64,000 bases of DNA from Allium sativum (GCA_030737875.1 CM060923.1:177175696-177239695), one strand, 5' to 3'. Counted from the stretch's first letter, positions 1 through 11,550 are shown. A program made the numbers and translations. Notes: generated by a model from the letters alone, not told the origin.

Positions 1-80
1 CCATTTTCCCCAATACGTTTTAGACGTCATTCTTATCTTAGATTTGCATTAATTAATTATTAATGCACAGACCTCTCACA

Positions 81-264
81 TTAGGTCGGTAGCTTGTGGC
101 CGCTGGATATGCCGGGCGGTTCCGGGCAGACTTCTGCCACAAGCCAAACCTAACCTCGTGTCTTACGCATGTTATGACTAACTTCTCACATTAGAACCTA
201 TTGTTTGCGGCCACTGGATGTGCCGGGCGGTTCCGGGCAGATTTACGCCGCAAACTCATTCTAA
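81..264 (-). other. Twin covarying stem-loops in element A LTR (left copy)
   Basis: Two similar units about 110 bp apart can each fold into a two-part stem. In unit 1, TTAGGT (81-86) pairs with ACCTAA (148-153) and CTTGTGGC (93-100) pairs with GCCACAAG (136-143). In unit 2, TTAGAA (191-196) pairs with TTCTAA (259-264) and GTTTGCGGC (203-211) pairs with GCCGCAAAC (247-255). The arms differ between units while pairing is kept. The loop core GCCGGGCGGTTCCGGGCAGA is unchanged. This suggests a selected RNA or DNA structure; its role is unknown. Confidence 0.75.
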
Positions 265-1464
265 CCTCGAGTTAGCCATGTTTATCTTTGCGGCCAATTA
301 ATTAATAATTTACCGTTTATGCGCGTGCCCAATATATATATATGCCAATTCAGATTATATCAATCACAGGATGATTATATCAACATAGCAGATAACAGAT
401 TTTATATGACATAACGGATTTAACAGATTTAGCAACTTAGCAGATTTTGGCATATAACAGGTTAGGCATTTCAACCGACAAATTTAACAGATTAGGCATT
501 TCAATCTAATTAGCAGTCTAGGCAATATAACAAAACTAGTAGTTTAGGCAACTAGACAAATTAGCAGATTTAGCAAATTTAATATTTCTAAAAGTTCTAT
601 TTGCATGCCTTGCCCAATCATAAATTGGCCTAAATTCATATGCTTACATAATTGTCATGATTCACAACATATACTCCATGTTTGCATAAAGTTACATAGC
701 ACAGAATATGGACATAATTTGCCATATAACATATGTTCCAATTTTTGTTAAACTAGCATTTTACAGCAGATTCACATATAAATTATACCAAATATAACCA
801 TTAATTTCAATGCATGCCATATATCCAAAAATCCCTATTTAGGTGTAATCACAATAATAGATATCCTAATTAATGTAAATCTTTACACCTAAGTTTCCAT
901 ATTTTCTTCTTTTTGAGTCATGAATCATTATGCAAACTATACCCAATAATATAAATCTTTAAATCATATCTTCTAAAAATCATATCTTGACTTTTATATG
1001 CATTTTGTCCAAAGTCTCAAATCATATGTAATCTTACAATGGTTCCTCTTTTCTTCTATCATAGAATATGCATAGATCCAAATCTATGTTTACAACATAT
1101 GCTCCTTAATTACAGTTCTAAATTACAACATAGCTATGCATACAACATGCATAAATTACATGTTCATAGTCAATTTTATGCATATGTCCAATATATTTTA
1201 TGCCTCAGACCTAAAGTCATACATTCAATTTAGTCTTGTCAAATTTCGCATCATTCATCCCAAAATTTGCGTTCATACGTTCATCTCTTATGAGATTAGG
1301 CACAGGCTCGTGGTAGCCTGGCTATAAAAACAGAAAAGAAGAAAAGGGATACAGAACAGTCACAGAAAAACAAATCTGACAGAAGAGAATATATATACAA
1401 TCTCAGATTCAGAATTAAAAACATATCAAAATTATAATTAACGTTTATAGCGGAAAATAACTGT

Positions 1465-1472
1465 ACTTGCCT
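1465..1472 (-). promoter_or_regulatory. Possible GC-type 5' splice site in element A LTR (left copy)
   Basis: On the minus strand the sequence reads ACAAG followed by GCAAGT, which fits the strong consensus of the rare GC-AG introns. The right LTR has the same site at 7051-7058, about 760 bp from the LTR sense start and downstream of the GTCGAC-rich block. It is included because donor-like sites stand at comparable places in the other LTRs. No acceptor was identified. Confidence 0.3.
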
Positions 1473-1865
1473 TGTTTGGATTAAAGAAAGAACTTTAACT
1501 TGTTGTAGAATCTTTGCAGAAACTTTAATCTCTAGTTTGAATTGAGTTGCTTAGGCTGATGTTGATTATCTTCTAGTTTTAATTTCAGCAGAGCAGCGAC
1601 GCCATTTTTTTTTTGATTAGAAGAAGAGAGCAATGGAGGCTAGAGAATTGTGTAAGAAACCTAGGTAGAGTCTATGGTCCTTTTTATAGGGGTTATGAAC
1701 TGATTAGGACCATTGATGTTGCTTGGATTGATCGTAGCCATTCATCCTAAGGAGAGACCAATTAGAGCCTGCCACCTAGCCCTAATGACAAAGAAGACCA
1801 CAGAAAATCGACCAACATAGAATAGGCCAGCCAGGTTGGGCTGGGTTCGACCTGGCTCTCGACCA

Positions 1866-1940
1866 GGTCGACACCCCTGTCGACAGCCCTGTCGACAGGC
1901 CTGTCGACCTGGCTAGACCAGGTCGACAGCCCAGTCGACC
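1866..1940. repeat. GTCGAC-rich cluster in element A LTR (left copy)
   Basis: Six GTCGAC hexamers begin at 1867, 1879, 1891, 1903, 1922 and 1934, within a short GC-rich stretch of interleaved direct and inverted repeats (CTGTCGACAG-like units). It can form several alternative hairpins. It lies about 0.3 kb from the sense start of the LTR, the same relative place as the GC-rich blocks in the other LTRs here. The second copy is near 7452-7525. Confidence 0.8.
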
Positions 1941-2232
1941 TGGGTGCGTTAGGCGGGTGTTCTTCCGCCCTGGCCCATTGGGCCCCATTTTCAAATTTAA
2001 CTTGTTTTTCTGAGCTTATTTTATTCTGTTTGAATTTTAAACTTAATTCAAAAACTTCCGAAGGCCATATCTTCTTCATACGGACTCCGTTTTTCGAAAA
2101 CTCGGACTCTATTTCGCGTATTTTTCCGAGACGAACGCAATGGCGTGTCCCGTTTCCCTTAGTTATTTGATTTCAAATTAATTATACTTTAATTTGTTAA
2201 TTCCACAGTTATAGAATACACGGGGTGTTACA

Positions 2233-2246
2233 TTCTCCCCCACTTA
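2233..2246 (-). other. Element A polypurine tract
   Basis: On the minus strand this reads AAGTGGGGGAGAA and abuts the TG of the 3' LTR. It would prime plus-strand DNA synthesis. Just upstream in the sense direction (2251-2268) lies a perfect 7-bp stem, GATTTCG/CGAAATC, around a GGGA loop. A stem of the same shape stands beside the PPT of C and E, and an imperfect one beside that of D. Confidence 0.9.
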
Positions 2247-3118
2247 AAAGGATTTCGTCCCCGAAATCTTCAAGTTAAGAAGAATGTGTCCTACCATCCA
2301 ATCACCCATCTACTCAACCATCATCCACAAGCATCCATTGTCCTTAGAAAACTTCTAATGTTGTATGAACATATGCAAAAGTGTGTGTATATGTTCCTTA
2401 TCTAATGCAAAATCAGGCGGTCTACTGATTCAGTTGACCTCCTTAATGCGAATTATGTCAGTGCCATGAGTCCAACATGTATGCAATAGAATTCTGATGA
2501 TATATATTAATTCTATATGAGTGCACAACCATTCACTCAAATGCAACATCCATGTGCTGAATCAACCATTTTGCATCCACAAGAATTGAAAAATGCTCAC
2601 CCATCCATATGCAGTATGAGAGTGTTTTCGAGCCGATCTAGTGCCTAGTGTGTGTATATGCATCCACGGGCAACCACTAGCAACCATTTGCATCCACTTG
2701 CAACCATCAAACATAACATGTCTCAAACACATGTTTACACCCATTAGTTTCTACCTAAAGTTCAAATATTCGATCGATAGGATACAGTCGAATGATGGAA
2801 GCGAGTACAGATAGAACGAAAATTTGGTTCCCATTAGACATGGGTCCTAAGTGTCGGCCCCAAAGACCGAAACCAATATCAAATTGACACCCTACGAAAA
2901 CTCAGAATGTATGCGTCATACTTGACGCCTAACACAGATATCCCAGTCTCAAACAGATGATCCATAACCCTTATGGGTCTGAGTCTATAGCGGAATCCAG
3001 AAATAATACTAGCATTAAAGTGCAGAGTATTGATTACAAAATCAAAATACCAAAACCAGAAAAAGTCACAATCAGATAAAGAAATTAAACCTACTATAGA
3101 AATTTTCCTATTTCTATC
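2247..3118 (-). other. Element A non-coding 3' internal region
   Basis: About 870 bp lie between the gag stop codon and the polypurine tract, where pol would be in an autonomous element. I see no frame with protease, reverse transcriptase or integrase motifs. A patch around 2850-2990 resembles the LTR near 5050-5130 (both have TGTCGGCCCCA followed by CCCTA-type text), so part of it may derive from LTR sequence. Otherwise nothing is recognisable. Confidence 0.7.
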
Positions 3119-4027
3119 CTAGCCACTAGCCTCAAGAGTGTTCGCCTGCCCTCCTTGTCCTCGTCTCTTCGGGCAGTCCCTAGTGAAGTGTCCCATCTCC
3201 CCACAGTTGAAGCAAGCGCCCTTCCTTTTTCTGCAATCCTTGTTCAGATGAGTTGAGCTCCCACAAGTAAAGCACTTTTTCCCCTTCTTATCTTCAGACT
3301 TCTCATCCTTCTTTTGTGTTTCCTTTTTGGGCCCCGCTTTCTTATTCTGTGGTTCTTCCTTCTTTGTCTCTTTCGGGCCATTGTCTTCCTCGTGCAGTAG
3401 TGCCATATCCACCAATTTCTCGTAAGTTGCTCCCATGGGTACATGGGTCATGGCTAGGCTGTGCAGTGGCTCATTCAATCCTTTAACAAAGCGGAGAGCC
3501 TTTTTATGCTGAGTGTTGACTAAATCCAATCTGAATCTTGCTAGTTGGTTGAACTGGTTGACGTATTCCTTGACCGTCATACTTCCTTGCTTAAGAGACA
3601 AGAACTTTTCCAATTGTAAACTTCGTTCAGCTTGCGAGAGGAATTTTGTCTCAAACCTTGTTCTGAAATCCATCCATGTCTCAACCGGCCTCTCGGCGTT
3701 AGTGACTTCCCACAAGTAGGAAGCTTCGTCTTTGAGCAGCCATACTGCCAACTGTACCTTCTGCCTATCGTCCACCTCGAAGATAACGAATAGATCCTCA
3801 GTTTCTTTGAGCCAATTCCTCGCTTCTACGAATGATTCAGTTCCTTTGAAATCCTTCCCACCCATGGCCCTAAAATCTCTACAGATCTTTGAGAAAGCAA
3901 TTGCACGAGGAGGGGGTGGAGGAGGGGGATCATTTGTTGGACCTGCAGCGGCGGTCCTAGCCTCAAGATATTGACGAAACCAACCGGGTACATGGACACC
4001 CTCTGGTATCTCAGATGCTTCAGACAT
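3119..4027 (-). CDS. gag: Gag capsid/nucleocapsid protein of element A
   Basis: Intact 302-residue Gag, which would package element RNA into cytoplasmic virus-like particles. The N-terminus has a proline run (about residues 34-40). Residues about 58-215 match the plant Retrotrans_gag pattern (FKGTESFVEARNWL, then WLLKDEASYLW, then FETKFL, then LKQGSMTVKEY). A Lys/Glu-rich linker follows (about 216-250). Two CX2CX4HX4C zinc knuckles end the protein: C252, C255, H260, C265 and C272, C275, H280, C285. The start is the first ATG of the frame, about 165 bp downstream of the primer-binding site, leaving a short leader. It ends at its own stop with no pol fusion. An intact frame beside near-identical LTRs suggests recent, perhaps still functional, Gag supply. 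The Gag type and PBS suggest a Tekay/Del-like chromovirus relative; without pol this is inference. Confidence 0.92.
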   Translation of the reverse strand: MSEASEIPEGVHVPGWFRQYLEARTAAAGPTNDPPPPPPPRAIAFSKICRDFRAMGGKDFKGTESFVEARNWLKETEDLFVIFEVDDRQKVQLAVWLLKDEASYLWEVTNAERPVETWMDFRTRFETKFLSQAERSLQLEKFLSLKQGSMTVKEYVNQFNQLARFRLDLVNTQHKKALRFVKGLNEPLHSLAMTHVPMGATYEKLVDMALLHEEDNGPKETKKEEPQNKKAGPKKETQKKDEKSEDKKGKKCFTCGSSTHLNKDCRKRKGACFNCGEMGHFTRDCPKRRGQGGQANTLEASG

Positions 4028-4192
4028 GCTGAAACGAAAAAGGAAAGGTTCAATACAAAAAGGACTGAAAGGAAGATATATGGCTCTTGGGGATCATGTT
4101 TTTCAAAATAAGCTTTAATTTTGAAAATACTTCATTTTAAAACCTCTTTGAAAATAGTTTTCAAAAACTTTTATCTAATCTGGTAACCTTTA

Positions 4193-4204
4193 GCTCTGAT
4201 ACCA
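4193..4204 (-). other. Element A primer-binding site (initiator Met tRNA)
   Basis: The minus strand reads TGGTATCAGAGC, complementary to the 3' end of plant initiator Met tRNA. It lies 2 bp inside the internal region from the 5' LTR edge at 4207. It would prime minus-strand DNA synthesis. Confidence 0.92.
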
Positions 4205-4206
4205 AG

Positions 4207-7200
4207 TGTAACACCCCACCTCCGTTAAGGTCACTCACAAAGGGAATGCCTTAACTTTGGTGGAGCATTTTAGTAAACAGAACAGAAACTTACAAGACAG
4301 ATAAAACAGTACTTGAAAATTTTTAACTTTATTACAGCGGAAACAGAAATTAATATGGTTACATCCTTTCAATTTCAGAATTCAAGTACAAAATATCAGT
4401 CTTGTACAAAAGCCTTCAAAATGCATAGTTTAAAATCATAATCCCCATGGAACGGAAGCTATACAGAGCCAAGCCATACTTTAAGCACTTCAAGCAAAGA
4501 GAAATCCGGATCAAGCTAAAGTATTTCCCTCCTTGGATAACCTGGGGGGAAACGGAAGAAAGGAGGCGAAACAACAAGGGTCAGACAAAAAGTTTGGCAA
4601 GTCCAGTGACTTTCAGCATATGAACAGATAATAATAATATGATATGAACATAAAACTGGATGTGAGATAACTATAACAGGTGTAGCAGATATAACAGAAA
4701 AACAGAATGATATAAACTATTGTTTTACACTTCTCTGCACTAATAATAGTATAGTAAAATTAGGTGTCACCCTAATGTCTAAATTGAAGCAGGAACAGGT
4801 ACAGAATACTTTAACAGAAACAGAATGCTAATAATGGGCCTTTACTACCCGATCAGAAACAGACAGAAGAAGAAACATATTTATCCCTATGGAAACAGAA
4901 TGTGGAATTAGGTGTACACTAGTAATGGGCCTTTACCACCCGAACAGACGGTACCACACAGAAACAGACAGGTGTTACCACCCAACAGAAACAGACGGTA
5001 CCAACAGAAACAGACAGAACTAAGCGTACCCTAAAACCCTACCCCAAGCGATCGGCTCCCTAATACATAAATATCCTGTGTCGGCCCCACAGTAGGGTGT
5101 ATCACTCCCTAAAGTGACAACCAATTGGCACAGACCTATTTACAGATGTCACGGCGTCTTACATCCTCAGAGGCAGACCGGGATCCATGCACGCACATGA
5201 CCCGGTTGGAACACACCATCAACACCCCTCGCCATTATCAGAATGAACCACTTATAATTAGTTCAGTAAGCGTGCCCGGACCCTACCTACTGTTGGGTTA
5301 AAGTTTTGATACCAGAAAGGGTTACTGACTAATATGGGTCCCAAACAACAGATGACACAAGTAATTCCCCTCCTAACCTTGTGTCCCCAGACTAACAGAT
5401 TTCAGATTAACTTGTTTACAAGTTCAGACATACAGAGTTCAGATTTACTAATTCACAAATTAAGTTAACAAGTTTTCAGACTAACGGGTCAGATGTACAG
5501 ATTTTTCAGATTTGTCTAACTTTGTATTGGGCCTACAAATTCATGGACGGGTTTTACTACATTTATTAATCCCTTTGGTTTAACCCCATTTTTCCCCAAT
5601 ACGTTTTAGACGTCATTCTTATCTTAGATTTGCATTAATTAATTATTAATGCACAGACCTCTCACATTAGGTCGGTAGCTTGTGGCCGCTGGATATGCCG
5701 GGCGGTTCTGGGCAGACTTCTGCCACAAGCCAAACCTAACCTCGTGTCTTACGCATGTTATGACTAACTTCTCACATTAGAACCTATTGTTTGCGGCCAC
5801 TGGATGTGCCGGGCGGTTCCGGGCAGATTTACGCCGCAAACTCATTCTAACCTCGAGTTAGCCATGTTTATCTTTGCGGCCAATTAATTAATAATTTACC
5901 GTTTATGCGCGTGCCCAATATATATATATGCCAATTCAGATTATATCAATCACAGGATGATTATATCAACATAGCAGATAACAGATTTTATATGACATAA
6001 CGGATTTAACAGATTTAGCAACTTAGCAGATTTTGGCATATAACAGGTTAGGCATTTCAACCGACAAATTTAACAGATTAGGCATTTCAATCTAATTAGC
6101 AGTCTAGGCAATATAACAAAACTAGTAGTTTAGGCAACTAGACAAATTAGCAGATTTAGCAAATTTTATATTTCTAAAAGTTCTATTTACATGCCTTGCC
6201 CAATCATAAATTGGCCTAAATTCATATGCTTACATAATTGTCATGATTCACAACATATACTCCATGTTTGCATAAAGTTACATAGCACAGAATATGGACA
6301 TAATTTGCCATATAACATATGTTCCAATTTTTGTTAAACTAGCATTTTACAGCAGATTCACATATAAATTATACCAAATATAACCATTAATTTCAATGCA
6401 TGCCATATATCCAAAAATCCCTATTTAGGTGTAATCACAATAATAGATATCCTAATTAATGTAAATCTTTACACCTAAGTTTCCATATTTTCTTCTTTTT
6501 GAGTCATGAATCATTATGCAAACTATACCCAATATTATAAATCTTTAAATCATATCTTCTAAAAATCATATCTTGACTTTTATATGCATTTTGTCCAAAG
6601 TCTCAAATCATATGTAATCTTACAATGGTTCCTCTTTTCTTCTATCATAGAATATGCATAGATCCAAATCTATGTTTACAACATATGCTCCTTAATTACA
6701 GTTCTAAATTACAACATAGCTATGCATACAACATGCATAAATTACATGTTCATAGTCAATTTTATGCATATGTCCAATATATTTTATGCCTCAGACCTAA
6801 AGTCATACATTCAATTTAGTCTTGTCAAATTTCGCATCATTCATCACAAAATTTGCGTTCATACGTTCATCTCTTATGAGATTAGGCACAGGCTCGTGGT
6901 AGCCTGGCTATAAAAACAGAAAAGAAGAAAAGGGATACAGAACAGTCACAGAAAAACAAATCTGACAGAAGAGAATATATATACAATCTCAGATTCAGAA
7001 TAAAAAACATATCAAAATTATAATTAACGTTTATAGCGGAAAATAACTGTACTTGCCTTGTTTGGATTAAAGAAAGAACTTTAACTTGTTGTAGAATCTT
7101 TGCAGAAACTTTAATCTCTAGTTTGAATTGAGTTGCTTAGGCTGATGTTGATTATCTTCTAGTTTTAATTTCAGCAGAGCAGCGACGCCATTTTTTTTTT

Positions 7201-7817
7201 ATTAGAAGAAGAGAGCAATGGAGGCTAGAGAATTGTGTAAGAAACCTAGGTAGAGTCTAGGGTCCTTTTTATAGGGGTTATGAACTGATTAGGACCATTG
7301 ATGTTGCTTGGATTGATCGTAGCCATTCATCCTAAGGAGAGACCAATTAGAGCCTGCCACCTAGCCCTAATGACAAAGCAGACCACAGAAAATCGACCAA
7401 CATAGAATAGGCCAGCCAGGTTGGGCTGGGTTCGACCTGGCTCTCGACCAGGTCGACACCCCTGTCGACAGCCCTGTCGACAGGCCTGTCGACCTGGCTA
7501 GACCAGGTCGACAGCCCAGTCGACCTGGGTGCGTTAGGCGGGTGTTCTTCCGCCCTGGCCCATTGGGCCCCATTTTCAAATTTAACTTGTTTTTCTGAGC
7601 TTATTTTATTCTGTTTGAATTTTAAACTTAATTCAAAAACTTCCGAAGGCCATATCTTCTTCATACGGACTCCGTTTTTCGAAAACTCGGACTCTATTTC
7701 GCGTATTTTTCCGAGACGAACGCAATGGCGTATCCCGTTTCCCTTAGTTCTTTGATTTCAAATTAATTATACTTTAATTTGTTAATTCCACAGTTATAGA
7801 ATACACGGGGTGTTACA
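4207..7817 (-). repeat. Element A 5' LTR (complete)
   Basis: Complete 3611-bp LTR with inverted ends TGTAACACCCC...GGGGTGTTACA. The outer half in view (4207-5585) has no partner in this window. It contains short repeats built on ACAGAAACAGACGGTACC around 4936-5020. The second half repeats 1-2232, including the twin hairpins (5667-5850) and the GTCGAC cluster (7452-7525). No convincing protein-coding frame was found. Confidence 0.93.
5667..5850 (-). other. Twin covarying stem-loops in element A LTR (right copy)
   Basis: Second copy of the paired stem-loops at 81-264. The first stem begins with TTAGGT at 5667 and the second with TTAGAA near 5777. All pairing arms are unchanged. One difference, C to T in the GGGCGGTTCCGGG loop of unit 1, is unpaired. 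Confidence 0.75.
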
Positions 7818-8821
7818 GGCTTGCAAAACATCTGACCTTCCCTGACTAGCTGAGGGTGCTGAAGTTTCTGCCATTTCATTTACTTGAGCCACTTTGGCCG
7901 CTTTCAACAGCCAGCAGTCTCGCTTTATATGACCAGCATGATGACAAAGATTACACTCTCGGGTCACTTGAAATTTGATCTTGGATTTCAACTCATTCTT
8001 CTTTTGTTTCTTTAAAGATCTGCAATTTCCTTGCAAATGCCCTTGCTTATGGCAATTTTGCATATGGCAGTCGTTACTGGTTCTTTCTCAGATTTAACCC
8101 TTTTCCTCTTGCCTTTGTGATTCTTACTCACCTCAGGCATCGTATTGGCCTTAGGACTATCAATTTCAGACTCCCCTTTGTTACTAGAACTGACTTCCTC
8201 TTCGTTGTTCAAAAGACCTTTATTATGGAGATCTTCATACTGATAAGCCATGTATATCATTTTAGAAAAAGGAAGCTTCACATGCCCCATTACACTACTT
8301 TGGTACTTTCTTTGAAGCCCGTTAATAAACCTCAGATTCTTCCTCTTCAGATTTTGAATTAGGTGCGGGGAAAAATGAGAAAGTTCATTGAATTTCTTAT
8401 GATATTCCGGAATGGTCATATCCCCTTGTATCAGATAATAGAGTTCATCACATAACCGCTTTGTTGCTTCTGGAGGAATAAATCTTTCACTGAAAATCTC
8501 TTTGAATCTATCCCAGGTAATATTACCTTCTGGATTATCCTTAATAATTGAATCCCACCAGAACAAAGCTTCTTCTTTGAGTGCCTAAGATGCCAGTAAT
8601 CTTTTCTGGTCATCACTCAGCTTTAAACCTTCAAAGATTTTCTCAATAGAACAAATCCAAGCTTGTGTTTCCATAATGGATTCATTGCCCAAGAATGGGG
8701 ATCCACCCAGATTTCGATATCTCTTGAATAGAACTTCTATATCTGATTCTGGCGGCGGGAGCACAACTGGCTGATTAATTTGCTAAACCATAGGATTATT
8801 TCTTCTGTTTCTGCCACTCAT
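7818..8821 (-). pseudogene. gag: Gag of element B, broken and cut by element A
   Basis: Reads on the minus strand from an ATG at 8821 (MSGRNRRNNP). A stop follows after about 11 residues and another at about residue 82 (LAS-stop-ALKEEALFWW), then a long open stretch (8566-8012) with the Retrotrans_gag pattern (WDRFKEIFSERF, QGDMTIPEYHKKFNELS, RFINGLQ). A frameshift near 8040-8063 is needed to continue into a zinc-knuckle region. The first knuckle is degenerate (CX4HX4C with the expected first Cys out of place); the second is CNLCHHAGHIKRDC. The frame is then cut by the LTR of A at 7817. The product cannot be full-length. The protein is clearly different from A's Gag, so B is a separate lineage. 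Confidence 0.85.
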
Positions 8822-9055
8822 TTTTCTATGTCTGCAAATGGCAGACAAAGCGTCAGGTCAACAGAAAAGATATTTTAAAACATAGAGACATATACTTGAA
8901 TATAAATGTGTCTACTGGGATGTATTTCTTTATGCTCCACTCGTTCTAGGATATTACTGATCCTATCTGAAATGAGTGATCCATCAAAAAGCACTACTGG
9001 TTCTATTCCTGACGAGTTCGTTAATATGTTATATTCCAGAACTAAGCTTAACCAA
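8822..9055 (-). other. Element B untranslated leader
   Basis: About 235 bp lie between the PBS and the gag start. I see no conserved gene in it; small antisense frames are not supported. A packaging signal would be expected here, but none is recognisable by eye. Confidence 0.55.
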
Positions 9056-9067
9056 ACTCTGATACCA
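9056..9067 (-). other. Element B primer-binding site (initiator Met tRNA)
   Basis: The minus strand reads TGGTATCAGAGT, one base from the TGGTATCAGAGC of A, C and D. It lies 2 bp from the LTR edge at 9070 and fixes B's orientation as minus. Confidence 0.88.
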
Positions 9068-10149
9068 CGTGTGATGACCCCAAACCCCCGTACGACGGTG
9101 ACATGGGTAATCTTTGGAATATAACACATAAACAAATAACAGCAGAACAGAAATAAATACACCAGATCATGTACAACAGAATACGCTGGATAAATATAAA
9201 CATCAGAGTTACACAATATACAGGATCATACTTAGTACAAAATAGAGTTCAGCTATATATAAATGTCTACAGCGGAAACAAAACATAATATGTACAACAG
9301 GAGCTGAACAGCATAAAAAGAGAGAAATGATAGAATCCATCTTCAACTCCAGCTATCCAGAAAGAGCCGACTAAAACCTGAATACAAGGCTGCCCGTGTA
9401 GAAATAGGGGCACCCGAGTATGCAAGTGAAACAAACGACGAGTCAGTTATGGGACTGGTATGAGAAATCTACTTAACTGGTTAAATAATAATAACAAGGC
9501 AAATCATAGGACCACGCCACTTTCGCAGAACGGGTTTACTCCAGTGATTGCCAGTGCATAAAATAAAGTTAATCTTTTAAACAACGCAATGCTTTTTGTA
9601 AAGAATGAAGCCGATATAAGACTCAAGTCCCATCACACAATGCAATGCAAACCGAAGGATAGAGTTTTACCTTATATTGGCCAAAATATGCTTGATACGC
9701 ATGAAACAAAGTCATTTGATATTATTACTAGTGTTTATATGTTTCAAAAACAATTTCAATCATAAGTATCAGTCATAGACGGCATAAGTGCCCCATACCA
9801 CTATGTTGCCATATATAGGTATACAATCAAAACCGCATATGTTGTATTTGGAAATTGGATTTTCGTCACGAACCAAGCCAAAAGATAGTCCTTACCGAAT
9901 TTCAAGACAATCTAGCCCATGTCTCAGGCAAGCGCGTAGGCAAGCCTTGGATCGTCAGGGCTGGTCCACTCGATGTGAATTATTATGCCTGAACACTGCG
10001 TTTCCCCGCCCTTTGGGGCGTAAATGAGTCCCATGACTCCATCGGCTCCACATAGTCACCGATATATCCGAGGCGCCACGCAATCCAATAACCACACAGG
10101 TGAAAATAAAATAAATGTCAGGGCTGGTAGGTCACTGACACCACCCTAG

Positions 10150-10500
10150 CTAGAAGGAAACGCATGTCCTCCCTGATGTCCTCTCCCGTTTCTGTTTCAT
10201 ACCGGGGTGTGAGGCTAGTGAATCAACGCTATACACAAAGCTATGCCACACAGGAGGTGCTTTGATCATCAACCACAAGACTTTGCTTTTCAACAGAAGC
10301 CTTGATCCTTTGCATCTCGGCATGCCACACAGGCAATTCACGCCATGCAACTGATGGCTATCAATCACACAGAATGAAATCCAATGTCTAACACACAGTC
10401 CATTTACAAGTCCGTTCTAGGTCTGAACGAAACCGGAGGCACCTTATTCCTCGTATATCCGGTCGATCTCCAAGTACGTCTGGACGATCCCCACTTATTA
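10150..10500 (-). other. Conserved LTR block, element B copy
   Basis: Reverse complement of the block at 18150-18560 in C. It includes the CAAAGTCTTGTGG-type stretch, the repeated TGTGTGGCA motif, the GTCCATTTACAAGTCCGTTC stretch and CGAAACCGGAGGCACC. It is clearly better conserved between elements than the flanking AT-rich DNA. Confidence 0.7.
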
Positions 10501-11229
10501 TCTATACCTTGGGATGCCTCCTAATCAAGACATCAGTAATCATCCAAACGATGTGAAGATCTCCTGTCTTCAACCACCGTCCTCATCATCGACTTCTTAT
10601 CGTCGATCAATTATTTGAAATGAGATTTAACTCGGCCTTTTCAAATAATTCACGTATATTTAGAATTTAAATCAATTCATTTCAATGGTTAAATTATTCG
10701 ACATCAATAATTATGTTCTTTAATGTAATTTTCATGCCAAACACATTCAACCATCAAATATCCAATAAACCGGGTAAATTTGGTTTATTTCCATTCCATA
10801 TCGTTTATAATATTTTACAATGATTTTTCGCTATTTTTATTCATTTAAAAATAGCCAATTCATTCAAACGACGCTTCAGGCCATAACGCGGCCATAACGC
10901 TTGTTTTCTTCAGATTTGATTTACACATATCTGAAAATCCAACCGTGGATCTTTACAAATTTGGTGTCGTTGGAAAGATATTTCCAAAGCGAACCCAATG
11001 GATTCGGTTTCCGGAAAATCCGATGGTCGGATCTCCCGCAATAATCATTTGAAATCCTGGTTTCAAAATACGAAATGCAGCTTCGTTATTCGATTTATTT
11101 TAATTATATTTATATATATATATATAAATATAATCCATTCTTCGATTTTAAACCATATTCATTTCATACATTTGATAAAAATGATATTTATTTCAACACA
11201 TCACTATTTTAATAATTCATATATATAAT

Positions 11230-11530
11230 AAAAATGTGATTTTTATTGTAAAAAAAATTATTTCAAAACACGATTATTTTATATAGTTCTTATAGATGAT
11301 AAAAATGTGATTTGTATTGTAAAAAAATTTATTTCAAAACACGATTATTTTATATAGTTCTTATAGATGATAAAAATGTGATTTTTATTGTAAAACAATT
11401 TATTTCAAAACACGATTATTTTATATAGTTCTTATAGATGATAAAAATATGATTTTTATTGTAAAACAATTTATTTTGGAACACGATTATTTTATATAGT
11501 TCTTATAGATGATAAAAATGTGATTTTTAT
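11230..11530. repeat. 71-bp tandem array in element B LTR (about 4 copies)
   Basis: Units start at 11230, 11301, 11372, 11443 and (partial) 11514, an exact 71-bp period. Each contains ATAAAAATGTGATTTTTAT, nearly its own reverse complement, followed by CAAAACACGATTATTTTATA. F's LTR has the same array with three copies (30181-30393), so the array predates the split of B and F. Confidence 0.9.
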
Positions 11531-11550
11531 CTTTCAAAGAATTTATTCAA

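Larger units (their letters stand above)
1..2232 (-). repeat. Element A 3' LTR (partial)
   Basis: Left LTR of minus-strand element A; in the sense direction this is the 3' LTR. Only its last 2232 bp on the plus strand are in view. It ends in GGGGTGTTACA directly beside the polypurine tract. It matches 5586-7817 with few substitutions and 1-bp indels, for example a shortened T run near 1607. It contains the twin hairpins (81-264) and the GTCGAC cluster (1867-1939). The many small reading frames here have no support as genes. Confidence 0.93.
1..7817 (-). mobile_element. Element A: gag-only LTR retrotransposon (left end outside window)
   Basis: Minus-strand LTR retrotransposon. Positions 1-2232 repeat at about 5586-7817, which identifies the two LTRs. 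The right LTR runs from TGTAACACCCC at 4207 to GGGGTGTTACA at 7817 (3611 bp). The left LTR ends at 2232, so about 1.4 kb of it lies left of the window. Between them are a polypurine tract, one gag gene and a Met-tRNA primer-binding site in the order expected for the minus strand. The internal region is only about 1974 bp and shows no protease, reverse transcriptase or integrase. I saw roughly a dozen differences over the 2.2 kb of LTR that can be compared, so insertion was recent. It interrupts element B's gag. The right-hand TSD would be GGCTT (7818-7822); the left copy is out of view. Confidence 0.93.

Noticed and set aside
2233..3118. Possible pol remnant in element A
   Set aside because: No reverse transcriptase, RNase H or integrase motifs in any frame that I could read; some of the region resembles LTR sequence instead.
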